A stretch of 64,000 bases of DNA from Adenophora triphylla var. japonica. Its lineage: Eukaryota; Streptophyta; Magnoliopsida; Asterales; Campanulaceae. The stretch lies in the NCBI GenBank assembly GCA_022495995.1, contig JAFEMH010007482.1:1-64000 (forward strand). The letters run 5' to 3'. Below the pieces are notes generated by a model. It made no database searches. It saw only the letters and a list, made by a program, of their open reading frames with translations, and was not told the origin of the DNA. Shown here piece after piece: positions 1-10,592 of the stretch; position 1 is the first letter of the stretch, and every line of letters starts with the position of its first letter. The position numbers and the translations under genes are program-made.

Positions 1-4
1 TATA

Positions 5-1162
5 TATTATTTATATATATATAAAATAATAAACTAGAAAAAGGAAGTTCCACTTAAAAGTCCTCTCCCTAAGAGAGGTTCCAAAAGAAACTTTAAAAAC
101 AATGAAGATGAATCATCAATTTATAGTAGAAGGGAAAAATTTGAAAAATGTAGATACATCTATGTGGGAAACACAAAAAACATTTGAATTTAGAGATGGG
201 TGGGAAAAACAAAATTTCATTTGCCTCCAAAAATTTCATTTGCACCCTCATGGAATTTTTTGGAGGCAAATGAAATTTTCCTTAAACCAATTACTTCTCG
301 TGGGTCTTTTACTTGTTTCATTTTTATGTGAAAGCCTCATGAAATTTTTTGACTAGTAATATACGTGATTTAATTATCTTAATAATGAAAACTTAAAAAA
401 ATATTGTATTTAATTTTTCAATTTTTACAACTTTTATGAATAATGATTTAGGGTGGAGGGGGGCGCATGCAATTATTTCTACATATTTCTCATACTCACT
501 ATCGCCTAATAATTAAAATATAAAAATAAATAAAACAATGAAAAAAACTAACATGATCCAAATTAGTATTTTTTCAAGATATCTATTCTCGCTACAAGTA
601 ATCATTATAATAAATATGCAAGAGCTAGTGAATTATTCTCTTTCTTGCTCGTCTCATAAAGAAATAGAAAGAAAGTTAATTCTATTTTAATTTAAATTTA
701 GTGGTAAGGTTAATTGAATTTTTTTCAAAAAAAAATTGAAATTCGAATTAAAATACAAATAATTTTTTAAGTTTTCATTATTAAGATAATTAAATCAGAT
801 TGTATATTACTAATCAAAAATATCAATGTGCTTTCACACATAAAAAATGAAACAAGTAAAAGGCCCAAGAAAAGTAATTGATTTAAGGAAAAAAAATTCA
901 TTTGCCTCCAAAAAATTCATGAGGAGTGCAAATGAAATTTTTGGAGGTAAATGAAATTTTTTTTTTCCCACCATCTCTAAATTCAAATATTTTTTGTGTT
1001 TCCCACATAGACGAATCCTACATTTTTCTAATCTTTCTTCTACTATAAATAGATGATTCATCTTCATTGTTTTTCAAGTTCCTTTGGGACCTCTCTTAGT
1101 GAGAGGACTTTTAAGGGGACTTCCTCTTTCAAATTTATTATTTTTTATATATATAAATAATA
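5..1162. mobile_element. Large foldback (long inverted-repeat) element
   Basis: The first 410 bases and the stretch from about 765 to 1162 are inverted copies of each other. Both arms end in the same AT-rich TATTATTTATATA segment and share the flanking motif around AGTCCTCTC and the phrase coding MKMNH in each arm. The loop of about 350 bases is AT-rich and has no gene. The small open frames in each arm (102-356 plus, 834-1067 minus) are mirror images of the same repeat and are not taken as genes. The last TA coincides with the target site of the neighbouring Stowaway. No transposase is visible, so this is a non-autonomous foldback or MITE-like element; the superfamily is undetermined, and the left end may run out of the window. 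Confidence 0.7.
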
Positions 1163-1416
1163 CTCCCTCCGTCTCACGTGAATGGAGACTTATTTCCTTT
1201 TTGGGTCGTCTCACGTGAATGGAGACTGCCCAAAATGGAAAGAATGTTGTGAGTGTAATAGGAAAATAGAAGAGAGAATGAGTGGAGGGAATAGTAAATT
1301 ATAATGGTGTTGTGATTATTAAAATAATTTAGGAGAGAGAATGAGTGAAGGGAATAATACTTTTTCTTAGTTATTGTGCCAATTTTATTGGTGTCCATTC
1401 ACGTGAGACGGAGGGA

Positions 1417-1417
<1 letters not shown>
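1163..1417. mobile_element. Stowaway-like MITE
   Basis: Ends are CTCCCTCCGTC and its inverse, flanked by TA on both sides. The terminal repeats continue inward (CACGTGAATGGAGAC). The interior carries the AGAGAGAATGAGTG motif seen in most Stowaways of this window. It directly abuts the foldback element to the left. Confidence 0.9.
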
Positions 1418-1452
<35 letters not shown>

Positions 1453-1487
1453 CTCCCTCCGTCCCGAACAATGCTCACAAGGGAGTA
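1453..1487. mobile_element. Stowaway end fragments
   Basis: A short piece starting CTCCCTCCGTCCCG and ending GGGAG, with TA flanks, embedded in TA microsatellite. Only the two tips remain, consistent with an internal deletion of a Stowaway. Confidence 0.6.
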
Positions 1488-1499
1488 TATATATATATA

Positions 1500-1768
1500 C
1501 TCCCTCCGTCCCACGTGAATACAAACTTATTTTCTTTTTGATCCGTCCCACGTGAACACAAACTGCCCAAAATGGAAATAAATTTATAATTTTATATTCA
1601 CTCTACCCCACCCACTCATTCTCTCTCTTCATTTTCTACCACACAATTTATTCAACCAACTCCACTATATTTTCTCTCTTCATTTCCTACAACACATTTT
1701 CATTATTTTAATAATATTTCTTAATTATATATATATATATATATGGTTTGTAATCATATCGGAGGGAG
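1500..1768. mobile_element. Stowaway-like MITE
   Basis: Starts CTCCCTCCGTCCCACGTG after TA and ends CGGAGGGAG before TA. The interior holds the CACTCATTCTCTCTC motif (the inverse of AGAGAGAATGAGTG). The distal arm is degenerate and partly replaced by a TA repeat. Confidence 0.8.
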
Positions 1769-1798
1769 TATATATATATGTATATATATATAACAAAA

Positions 1799-1965
1799 AA
1801 GGGATTTCGGAATTGATAATTCCGGATACCATTCGGTGCGGTCGCCCTAACCGATAGCGATCGCTTCTCTTTAATCCGTTTTGAAAAAAATAAAAATTGA
1901 ATTCCGAAATTGGTAATTTCGGATTACCTTATTCCGGAATTACCAATTCCGGAATTCAAGTGGAA
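1799..1965. repeat. Interspersed palindromic TTCCGGAATT motifs
   Basis: At least three near-palindromic copies of a 20-22 base motif built on TTCGGAATTxxTAATTCCGG occur within 170 bases. Their spacing is irregular. No terminal repeat or target duplication could be assigned. Confidence 0.5.
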
Positions 1966-2044
1966 AGTGCTAGTTTGGTATTTAAGTTTTTGAAAATAAT
2001 ATTTTGGTATATAAATTTTTTAAAAGCTATATTTTAAAAAAAAT

Positions 2045-2901
2045 CGTGAATATTGGGCCCCTAATGTTTAAAAATTAATACAAAAAATATAATATGTAGT
2101 ATATATAAGTGTTTTATTATAAAGATTAAAATTTTACAAAATTAAGCAATAAAATTCAAAAATAATTTATTACATTGATCATTACTTTTCGCACAACATA
2201 AATATTTTATTTAAAAATTAAGGAATAAAACAATGAGATTAATAACTAAATCAAATATGAAGTTATTTTATTTCATCTAAAATCATAAAATCAAAAGAAT
2301 AAAATTAAACATAAAAAAAGAATAAAGTAAATAGTAAAAGTCAGCCGACTAAAAGTCTAAAACTAAAAGAATAAAATAAAAAATTTTACCTTCTAAATTT
2401 TTAATCCCAAATCAGTCATCATTCATTCATTCTCTAAAGTTGGAACTTGGAACGAAGAAGCTGGAAGCCTCAGCCTGGAACAAAGCTTAGTCAAGCCTGA
2501 AACAAAGCTTGGATCGACGCCGTCGTTGATTGCAGCCGTTGCCGTCGCCGATTGCGATTGAAACCAAAGTTGGAACAAAGCTTCTTCGGTTCTTCTCAAG
2601 CGGGTTTTTCAATTTGGCTAGGCGATGATTGATGAAACCGGATTGTGATTTATGAGGTATTTAAGTTTATCGTTAAATCAATTACCCGTTCTCCTCCGCA
2701 ATTTCCAAGTTAGTTGCGTCGATTGATTTTCCTCCCCTTGAATTTCGACGTTGATTGCGTTACTTTTTTTTTTTTGACATATATACCCCTTTTTTTTTTA
2801 AAAAAAGATATATATCTAATGGGGCCTAGAAAAATGGGGGCCCTTCAAAATTTGGGATCCGGTGCCGAAGATCCTCTTGCTCCTGGTGATAGCCGGCCCT
2901 G
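2045..2901. mobile_element. Degenerate hAT-like remnant (low confidence)
   Basis: The right side reads, on the minus strand, CAGGGCCGGCT at 2901, followed by GGGCCCCC-rich sequence. This is the style of many plant hAT ends of the zinc-finger MYM type. GGGCCCCT near 2056 could be part of the opposite subterminal region, but a matching left tip was not found. The centre holds a short GC-rich segment rich in GCCGTTGCCGTCGCC. No transposase frame survives. Confidence 0.3.
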
Positions 2902-3046
2902 TTGGTACCTGCTCCCCTTTGTTTGTATGAAGAAAAAAATTCACTAATATTTTTTTGCCTCCTTCCACTTGGTGAAATAATCTTGCGCCCTTTCCAAAAA
3001 ATTATTGCGGGAAAAAAAATCAATTAAATCATGGCAAAGTCAGATA

Positions 3047-3223
3047 CTCCCTCCTTCCTAAAAGATTGTCCTGTTGTACATTTTGCAATTATTAAGAAAG
3101 AGCTTCACCTTCTTGTACCTTAGTAGATTTGCACTAACATTCATGCCTAAGTTTAGAAATGGGACATATTTTTTGGGACAAGTCAAAACGGCAAATGGAA
3201 CAATCTTTCATGGACGGAGGGAG
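3047..3223. mobile_element. Small Stowaway-like MITE (177 bp)
   Basis: CTCCCTCC...GGAGGGAG ends with TA on each side. The inverted repeats continue as AAAGATTGT / ACAATCTTT. It lacks the AGAGAGAATGAGTG core, so it belongs to a different Stowaway family from most others here. Confidence 0.8.
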
Positions 3224-3225
3224 TA

Positions 3226-4089
3226 TTTTTTTTTTTGAAGGGGTCAAAAAATTATGACTTCGCCACAAGTAAAGTGATTGATTTGATAAATTTAATATTT
3301 TAATTCTACAACATAAAATTTTGAAGGTATTAAAATGACATTTTTCAAAAATTAAGGATTTCGAATGAACCTCGTCTTAATGTGGCTTCATCACTATATC
3401 AAATATCACACCATCTCCCATTACAATATCGTGAGAGTGAGATAACTTTTCATTGACATGGTCTTCAAAGTTATGTTTATTACATGTATATGTAAATCAT
3501 TATTGTGAAAATGTAACGCTATTTCATTGACAAAAATGACTTTCAATTATATCGCCGTAAGAACAACATATAAATTGGGCAAGTTGTGTAAGTTTCATGG
3601 AAATGCACCCTCATAATTTCATTAATTAATATGTTTATTAAAAGTCAGAAGCCAATGGCATTATTTATATACATCAAGTTAATGAGGAAAAATAATTCAG
3701 AAATATATATTCCCACATTTTCAATATATATTCCCACATTTTCTAGCAGATGAATACCTTAATTATTGGCTCTGGTCGGCAAGCTACTAGCTGCCTGGGT
3801 GCAAGAAGATCATTTTAATATGGATCACACTAATTATCGAAACCTCCCCATCTGATCGAGTGGAAAATGAATATCACCCGGCAGATGAATACCCTTTTTC
3901 AAATTTCAAATGTCAGGTTAGAGAAGGTCCCTAAGTCTAACTTTAACATTTTAAGAAAGTGAGTGATTTTCCCAAATTCTAAAGCCCTTGGAAAACAAAT
4001 TCAAGCTTGCTCAAAGAGCTAACTCTCAAACACTTTTATAGCCATATATCTAAAAAAAAAAAAACAAAAACTAAGACCCAGAGGCTAAA
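3226..4089. other. AT-rich spacer, nothing recognised
   Basis: No open frame, RNA gene, terminal repeat or simple array could be supported here. There is only a short direct duplication of a TATATTCCCACATTTTC phrase near 3705-3742. Confidence 0.6.
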
Positions 4090-4091
4090 TA

Positions 4092-4367
4092 CTCCCTCTG
4101 TCCCGGTCCATGTTTCACCATTTTGGTGAAGCACGCAAATTAAGAAATCAATATATATATTCAAAAATAATGGGAGTGGGAGAAGGGTTGTAAGAGGGAA
4201 AAAGTGAGTGGATATGACAAGTGAGACCCATAATTTTAATGTGTGAGAGAGAAAAGTTAGTGGGTATAATAGAATATTAATAAACCTTTTCCATTTTAGG
4301 AAAGGTGAAGCTTCTACCGGGAAGCCCATTTGAGTAAAATGTGAAGCTTCAGGCGTGACGGAGGGTG
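4092..4367. mobile_element. Stowaway-like MITE
   Basis: Starts CTCCCTCTGTCCCGG after TA and ends GTGACGGAGGGTG before TA. The interior carries AGAAGG / GAGTGG-rich sequence and mirrored TTTCACCATTTT-type arms. The 3' tip has one change from the consensus. Confidence 0.8.
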
Positions 4368-4369
4368 TA

Positions 4370-5209
4370 TAAATTACTATGAGACTCAACTCCTAGAGGC
4401 AAAAATGTGTGATATTTGGAGAAAATCAAAAAGAAAAACACTTGGAGTTCTCTCAGCCGAAATTTTAGCTCTGAATAACTCTCAAACCAAATTTCAAATC
4501 CAAAATCTCACCAAAAATAAGTCAAACACCAACTCAAATCAACCAGCTTAACTTTGAGAACCTAATAGACAACCCCCCAAAAAAAAAAAAAAAAAAAAAT
4601 AATAAAATAAAAAAAATATACCAATAATACTATGTAATCGTTGCATACAAAATGTGGCTGAATATGAACTGCGAGCAAAGGTATCTACTCTTCTGTTGTA
4701 AAACCTATAGGACCTAATCTACTTGATTTATCCTTGTTGGTTGATTCAAGTTCGATAAATCTGTTATCTTGTATAAACACACAACAAAAATTGGATGCGA
4801 CTATAAAAAAACCAAAGGGTTGCAACAAATCCAGATTATATTTGCAAGGGCACGTGAAGGACAAACGGATTGCTAGAGAGGCGCATCTGTGGAGCGGCCG
4901 TAAGGAAAAACAGGATGCGGACCAGCTGAAAAGTAGTATCTTGGTGTTGGCGACCGATAAAGAGAATGTATTAGAGTATTTAAGAAATCAATCCTCTATC
5001 TTGCTCAAAAAAAAACCCCCAAGCTCTCGACTCTCTCTTCGTGCGACTTAACGTGCATACTGTGTGTGTCGTCAGCTTAGGTTTCCGCCCTATGGGTTTC
5101 GCCGGAACCCCTTATTAGGGTAGGCCGAATCCATCTTCTGATGAGGTCTCTCCTCCGTTGATAGGTCAGGTCCATCTTTTGCGTGTGTTGAACAACTCGA
5201 CCAGCCTAT
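4370..5209. other. Unassigned sequence with one 105-codon open frame
   Basis: An open frame at 4734-5051 (plus) has no family I recognise: it is rich in Lys and Ser and has no visible domain. The part from about 5020 to 5209 has the composition of a retroelement leader. It may be the 5' part of the LINE remnant whose ORF1 resumes at 11590, because the intervening DNA is two younger insertions; that link is inference. Confidence 0.3.
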
Positions 5210-5571
5210 TGTAAATTGAGATGAGAATTATAGAGAGAGTTTAGAGAAACAGAGAGCAAATATTTCTTCCATTGATGATTGAGAAAAATGAATACAACCT
5301 CTATATTTATATCTCTATCTAACTGCTTTCTGTTACACAGCTAACAACCTACACTTGACAACTGTACAATTAACAACTAACAAACTATTTTTTTATTTAC
5401 AATAATACCCTCAGATAAATAGTTGCTCCACTGATCTTTTGTCTTCAATCCAGTGGAAGCTTGGTATTGTTCCATTTTGTGATTCAGCTCTTCATTGTTG
5501 TTGAACTGAGCTGAGTGACAATAATTCGTATAATTCTGTACAGCATCATTCACAGCATCATTCTCATTACC
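5210..5571 (-). repeat. Copia 1, 3' LTR
   Basis: Matches 10218-10577 over its length, apart from a short divergent stretch near 5330 and point changes. A TATAAATA-like box lies on the minus strand near 5306-5315. On the coding strand it is preceded by the G-run (5570-5580) that acts as polypurine tract. Confidence 0.9.
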
Positions 5572-6036
5572 CCCCCCCCCACAAGTTGAAGGGTTATAAG
5601 GATTTAAAACCCTTAACTTGTGTAGAAAACACCAGTGTAAAGTCTTGCCAAGAGACTTTGTAAAAATGTCAGCAACCTGGTCTTTGGAAGGAATAAACTG
5701 AGGAAGAACTAAACCCTTTTGAACATGATCTCGAACAAAATGACAATCAAGTTCAATGTGTTTAGTTCTAGCATGATAAACAGGATTAGAAGCTATTGCA
5801 ATAGCAGCAGAACTGTCACAGAACAAAGGAATAGGCAAAGGAACAGAAATCTGTAAGTCTTTGAGAAGACTATGCAACCAGAGAATTTCACAGCAAGAAG
5901 TGGCCATAGCTCTGTACTCTGATTCAGCTGAAGATCTGGCTATGACACTTTGCTTTTTAGCATGCCAAGAGACCAAGGCAGGACCCAAAAATAGACAAAA
6001 ACCACTGACAGACTTCCTATCATCAGGACATCCTCC
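5377..6036 (-). pseudogene. Copia 1 RNase H region
   Basis: Continues the reverse transcriptase frame after a premature TGA at 6037-6039. The C-terminal copia RNase H is recognisable by SWHAKKQSVIARSSAESEYRAMA, CDSSAAIAIA and HIELDCHFVRD, ending near DIFTKSLGK. The acidic residues at SSAESEY and CDS are present. The open frame then runs through the polypurine tract and into the LTR, so the last 70 or so codons are not protein sequence under selection. Known family role: degrading the RNA strand during reverse transcription. Confidence 0.85.
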
Positions 6037-7071
6037 TCAATCACTGTCACAAAAACCATGCAAATTCAAAGAATTATGAGAAGGAAAATGCAAGCCCTGG
6101 CCTGGAGAGGATTTGATGTATCGAAGGACTCTATGAACTGCTTTGAGGTGAGGAAGTCGAGGATTTTGAACAAACTGACTTAACATGTGAGTGGCATAGG
6201 CTAAGTCAGGCCTTGTAATTGTGAGGTACAACAATTTACCAACAAGAACCCTGTAGTGAGAAGGATCTTCAAGAAGTTCACCATCTGAGCTATTAAGTTT
6301 ATAATTGGGATCCAAAGGAATTGTGAGAGGTTTGGCATTGGTGAGACCAGCTGTATCCAAAAGGTCTAAGGCATACTTTCTTTGGTTGATGTGAAAAGCA
6401 CTTGAATTCCTGAGTACCTCAATGCCAAGATAATACTTGATTTCACCCAATTTCTTGATACTGAACTGATTATCCAAGAAGGTTTTCAGAGCATTGATAG
6501 TGACCAAGCAAGAACCAGCAAGAACAATGTCATCTACAAAGACTAGAACAACAGTGAATGCAGAAGGGGTTTTCAAAGTGAACATTGAATAGTCTGCATG
6601 CGACTGAATGTACCCCATATTGATTAAAGCTGTAGTGAGTTTAGCAAACCATTGTCTCAAAGCTTGCTTTAAACCATACAAAGATTTCTTCAATTTGCAG
6701 ACCATACCAGAGGAAATAGGTTTGGGATATCCAGGTGGAATAGACATATATACTTCCTCAGACAACTTTCCATGTAAGAAAGCATTATTCACATCCAATT
6801 GGTGAACAAACCAATGTTTAGAAGCTGCAATGGCAAGAACACACCTAATAGACACAATCTTTGCCACAGGAGAGAAGGTTTCATGGTAATCAATACCCTC
6901 AGATTGAGTGTATCCTTTAGCTACAAGCCTAGATTTATACCTCTCAATAGAGCCATTAGCATGATACTTTATTTTGAACACCCATTTGCAACCAACAGGA
7001 GATTTGTTAGAAGGAAGAGGAACAATGTCCCAAGTATGATTTTGTTCCAATGCCTCTATTTCTTTAGACAT
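6037..7071 (-). pseudogene. Copia 1 reverse transcriptase (RVT_2)
   Basis: About 344 codons matching the copia reverse transcriptase: GCKWVFKIKYHANGSIERYKSRLVAKGYTQ near residue 27, HQLDVNNAFLHG near 91, SLYGLKQALRQW near 130, the catalytic FVDDI near 175 and TRPDLAYATHML near 287. It ends in CDSD followed by TGA, where copia proteins normally continue with Trp. The RNase H frame resumes in the same register, so this is a single nonsense change. Upstream, it is out of frame with integrase. Confidence 0.9.
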
Positions 7072-8099
7072 GGCTGATCTCCAGTTCTCATCCTTGTTAG
7101 CTTGGAGAAAAGACTTAGGATACTTGGATGAAGTGAGAAGCCATTAGGTTCCACATTATGATTGAGAGCATTAATGAAATGAGAATGAGAGGGAGAACAG
7201 TGATGATATGAAATGTATTTGGAGATAGGATACTTGGATGAAGTGAGAGTATTGACTTTAGATTTTGAGGTAGAAACAATGTAATCTTTGAGAAGCACAG
7301 AGGGAGTTTTGACTCTTGAAGATGATCTGAGAGGTACAGCAGAAGGAGGAGGAAGAATAGAAGGAGAAGGAGAAGAAGAAGAATTGTGTTGAATAGGAAC
7401 ATATTGAGAAGGAGATGGAGAAGGATTGTGTTGAATAGGTAATATAGTAGGATACACAGTGGGGTTCTCTGGCTCAGACCAAGTAGGATGAACAGAAAAA
7501 GGAATGGAAGAAGTAGACTGAGCTTTGAAAGGAAATATGGATTCATGAAAAACCACATGCCTACTGATGAAAATTTCTTTGGTAGCGAGATTATAAAGTT
7601 TGTACCCCTTTTGAGCAAAAGGATAACCTAAGAAGACTGATTGAATGGCTCTTGGAGAAAACTTGTTAAGAGAATGAGTGGAAGCATAACAAAGACATCC
7701 AAATGTCCTAAAATGATCATAATTGGGAGACTTATTATGCAGTAAAGCATAGGGAATCTTGTAATCAATGGCTCTAGTTGGAAGAAGATTAATGATATGA
7801 GTTGCAGTGAGAAGACAATGACCCCAAAAGGAAATGGGGAGAAAAGATTGGAATCTAAGAGCTTTAGAGATGTTCAATAATTGTTGATGTTTCCTCTCCA
7901 CAACTCCATTTTGTTGTGGAGTTCGTACACAAGAGCTTTCATGGACAATCCCTAGTGAAGCAAGGAAAGGAGTGACCTCTTTGTTGAAAAATTCTGACCC
8001 ATTGTCAGTCCTAAAGTGTTTGATGGAAGAGGCAAATTGATTATGAACATAGGCTGAAAAATGCTTAAGAGTGGTGAAAACTTGAAGTTTGGAAGCCAA
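7056..8099 (-). pseudogene. Copia 1 integrase core and linker
   Basis: Contains the second and third parts of the integrase catalytic centre (FRTDNGSEFF and TPQQNGVVERKHQ) and the conserved FGCLCYAS and VFLGYP blocks. A Ser/Pro-rich linker follows. The first catalytic segment lies in the preceding frame (8141-8737), so a frameshift near 8100-8150 separates them. The last 25 codons are out of frame relative to RT, and a partial duplication of AGGATACTTGGATGAAGTGA (7110 and 7228) lies at this break. Confidence 0.88.
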
Positions 8100-8140
8100 T
8101 AGAAATGTCCAAGTGAACCTTGAATAGTCATCAACAATGG

Positions 8141-8780
8141 TTAAAAAATATCTAGCCCCCCAAAAGTAGTATGTCTATATGGACCCCACAAATCGCAATG
8201 AATGAGTTGAAAAGGAATAGATGTGAAAGAGGTACTAGTTGGAAATGGCAACATATGTTGCTTAGCAAGAGGACAAACATCACAAAAATTGATACAATCT
8301 TTATTTGTATTATGAGGAATATGATCAATTTTCTGAATAATAGGAAATGAAGCATGCCCTAGTCTAGTATGCCACTGTTTAACAGAAGCAACATTGTTAA
8401 CAGAAGTAAAAGAAGAATTTACAGATGATATTGGAGTAACATTGAAAGTTGAGTGAAGAAGATAGAGACCATTATGTAGCTCTCCAATTGCCACTGTTCT
8501 CATCGAAGTAAGATCCTGGAATTCACAACAATTATGATTAATATTGACAGAAAATTGAGATTGATTAAGAAGCTTGGACACAGAAAGAAGGTTGAACTGA
8601 AAACTAGGTACATATAGTACCCTCTGAAGAATGAGAGAAGAATTTATATGAACATATCCTTGTTGTGTGACTTTAACTTTCACACCATTTGGAAGAGAAA
8701 GAAGAATGGGAAAGGATAGATTTGACACATTATGCATGAGATCTAATGAAATGCAAATGTGATCTGTGGCTCCTATTCAA
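8141..8780 (-). pseudogene. Copia 1 protease remnant, pre-integrase and first integrase segment
   Basis: Reads LLSVSKLLNQSQ, the GAG-pre-integrase HTRLGHASFP and CDVCPLAKQ zinc-binding region, then IHCDLWGPYRH with the first catalytic Asp of integrase. The ATDHICISLDL block downstream of the retroviral-type protease active site is readable at about 8735-8770. The Asp-Ser/Thr-Gly itself is destroyed by a small deletion that also puts gag out of frame, so the protease is inactive. Confidence 0.8.
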
Positions 8781-10079
8781 TTGAGTAAACGAAACAGCCA
8801 TAGAATAAATCATACCTGTGGTGTTCTCTTGCAAATTAGTGGTGACATGAGCAGCAACATGATCCTCAGGAGATGAATGACTATAATCTCTCTGTACCAT
8901 CATCATGACTTGATTAAGTTGTGCCTGTAATTGTTCCAAACTAAGAGAAGAACTGGAGGAAGCTTTATCATTCTCTGTAGAAACTGGAGTATCAACCACA
9001 TTCAAAGCCTTATGACTCCCAGATGTTGGACCAGAAGAGTATTGATTTGCACTTGAACTTTTATTGTAAAAACCAGAATTATATGAAGGACTGGCATATG
9101 AAGACTTAGGTTTGTTGCCAGGAGTTTTATTGAAATATGGATGGCCAGGAGGGAAACCATGAAGCTTGAAACATTCATCCTTTGTATGTCCTTCTTTATG
9201 ACAATAATTGCACATGATACCTTTCTTGAAGTGAGGCTTCACATAAGTTGCACTATTACCATTACCAGAGTTGTATGAGCTTGGTGATGAGCCAGCATAT
9301 CCAAATCTTGGAGTCCTAGATGTATTCAAAGCAGCAGCCTCTGTGAAGCCTGGAATGTAACCATGAGAAAGTGTTTCCTCCAGCTTGATCATGCTAAAAG
9401 CTTGGTCTAGATTAGGCAATGGAACCATACGCAGTATTTGGCCTCTAACTGAAATGAAACAATCATTAAGTCCCATTAAAAATTGCATAAGTTGCTTTCG
9501 TTCATTCCTCTGAGTATTCTCCTTGTCAACGCCACAAACACATAAACATCTGCGTACATTTACAATGTCTAATGCTGCACTTTCGTCCCAAAGGCCTTTC
9601 AGCTTGTGATAATAGATTTCAATAGAACAGTTTCCTTGTTCTAATCTGTGTAAATCCTTTTCTAACTGGAAAACACGATGTCCATCCACAGAATAAAATC
9701 GATGATGAAGTTGAGTCCATATGGCCTTAGCTGTTGATACATAGCTGAGGCTATTTCCAATTTCCTCACTAACGGAATTCAATATCCATGAAATCAGCAT
9801 ATCATTTGCTCTTTTCCATAACAGAAACAGCTGAGTGCCTTCCGTAGGTTCAACATATGATCCATCGACTAAGCATAATTTTGTCTTAGCCGATAAAGCG
9901 ATGTCCATAGATCTACGCCACGCACTAAAATTATCGGATCCAACCAATTTCTTTGATACCAAACATAAAGACGGATTATCGTTGTTATGGAAAAACAGAG
10001 GATGCATATTCGACTCAATAGAAATTTCAATAGAGTTAGAACCAGAATCAGTGCTCTCTACATTACCAGAATTTGCCAT
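8781..10079 (-). pseudogene. Copia 1 gag
   Basis: The frame opens with MANSGNVES and has the copia gag core (PLFFHNNDNPSLCLVSKKL, NFSAWRRSMDIALSAK, FLMGLNDCF). At about residue 289 a CCHC zinc knuckle CNYCHKEGHTKDEC is intact. Known role: forms the virus-like particle and binds element RNA. The open frame itself runs to 8730, but its last residues are out of register with the protease, as explained for the next gene. The start is chosen because it follows the primer-binding site by about 125 bases. Confidence 0.88.
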
Positions 10080-10202
10080 AGAAACAGAGGATCAAAATTA
10101 AGAAATTCAATTACGAAATTAGGTCAGAAGTACCTAATTTGAATCAGATGATGAAGATCGAAATATGCAGCGGATTCATGATCGCCAATTGATGATCGAT
10201 AT

Positions 10203-10214
10203 GCTCTGATACCA
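10203..10214 (-). other. Copia 1 primer-binding site
   Basis: Minus-strand TGGTATCAGAGC, complementary to the 3' end of plant initiator tRNA-Met, three bases inside the 5' LTR. This is the usual primer for plant copia elements. Confidence 0.92.
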
Positions 10215-10217
10215 TAT

Positions 10218-10577
10218 TGTAAATTGAGATGAGAATTATAGAGAGAGATTAGAGAAACAGAGAGCAAATATTTCTTCCATTGATGATTGAGAAAAATGAA
10301 TACAACCTCTATATTTATATCTCTATCTAACTCAAGTCGTTACGCTTAACAACCTACACTTGACAACTGTACAATTAACAACTAACAAACTATTTTTCTA
10401 TTTACAATAATACCCTCAGATAAATAGTTAGCTCCACTGATCTTCTGTCTTCAATCCAGTGGAAGCTTGGTATTGTTCCATTTTGTGATTCAGCTCTTCA
10501 TTGTTGTTGAACTGAGCTGAGTGACAATAATTCGTATAATTCTGTACAGCATCATTCACAGCATCATTCTCATTACA
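10218..10577 (-). repeat. Copia 1, 5' LTR
   Basis: On the coding strand it starts TGTAATGAG and ends TTTACA. It matches the LTR at 5210-5571. A TATA-like element lies within it, in the same relative position as in the other copy. Confidence 0.9.
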
Positions 10578-10592
10578 GCCACCATCGCCTTC

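Larger units (their letters stand above)
5210..10577 (-). mobile_element. Ty1/copia retrotransposon, full length, decayed (copia 1)
   Basis: Two similar LTRs (5210-5571 and 10218-10577) flank, on the minus strand, a primer-binding site, gag, protease remnant, integrase, reverse transcriptase, RNase H and a G-run polypurine tract. This is the Ty1/copia gene order, with integrase before RT. The coding region carries frameshifts and an in-frame stop, so it is not autonomous. I found no matching 5-base target duplication (CCTAT on the left, GCCAC on the right). It lies inside the presumed LINE remnant. Confidence 0.93.

Noticed and set aside
4734..5051. 105-codon open frame as a gene
   Set aside because: No domain, no neighbouring evidence of transcription, and located in probable transposon leader DNA. 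Kept only as a note.
5205..10582. Target duplication of copia 1
   Set aside because: CCTAT and GCCAC do not match. The TAT next to both LTR edges is the primer-binding-site spacer on one side and chance on the other.
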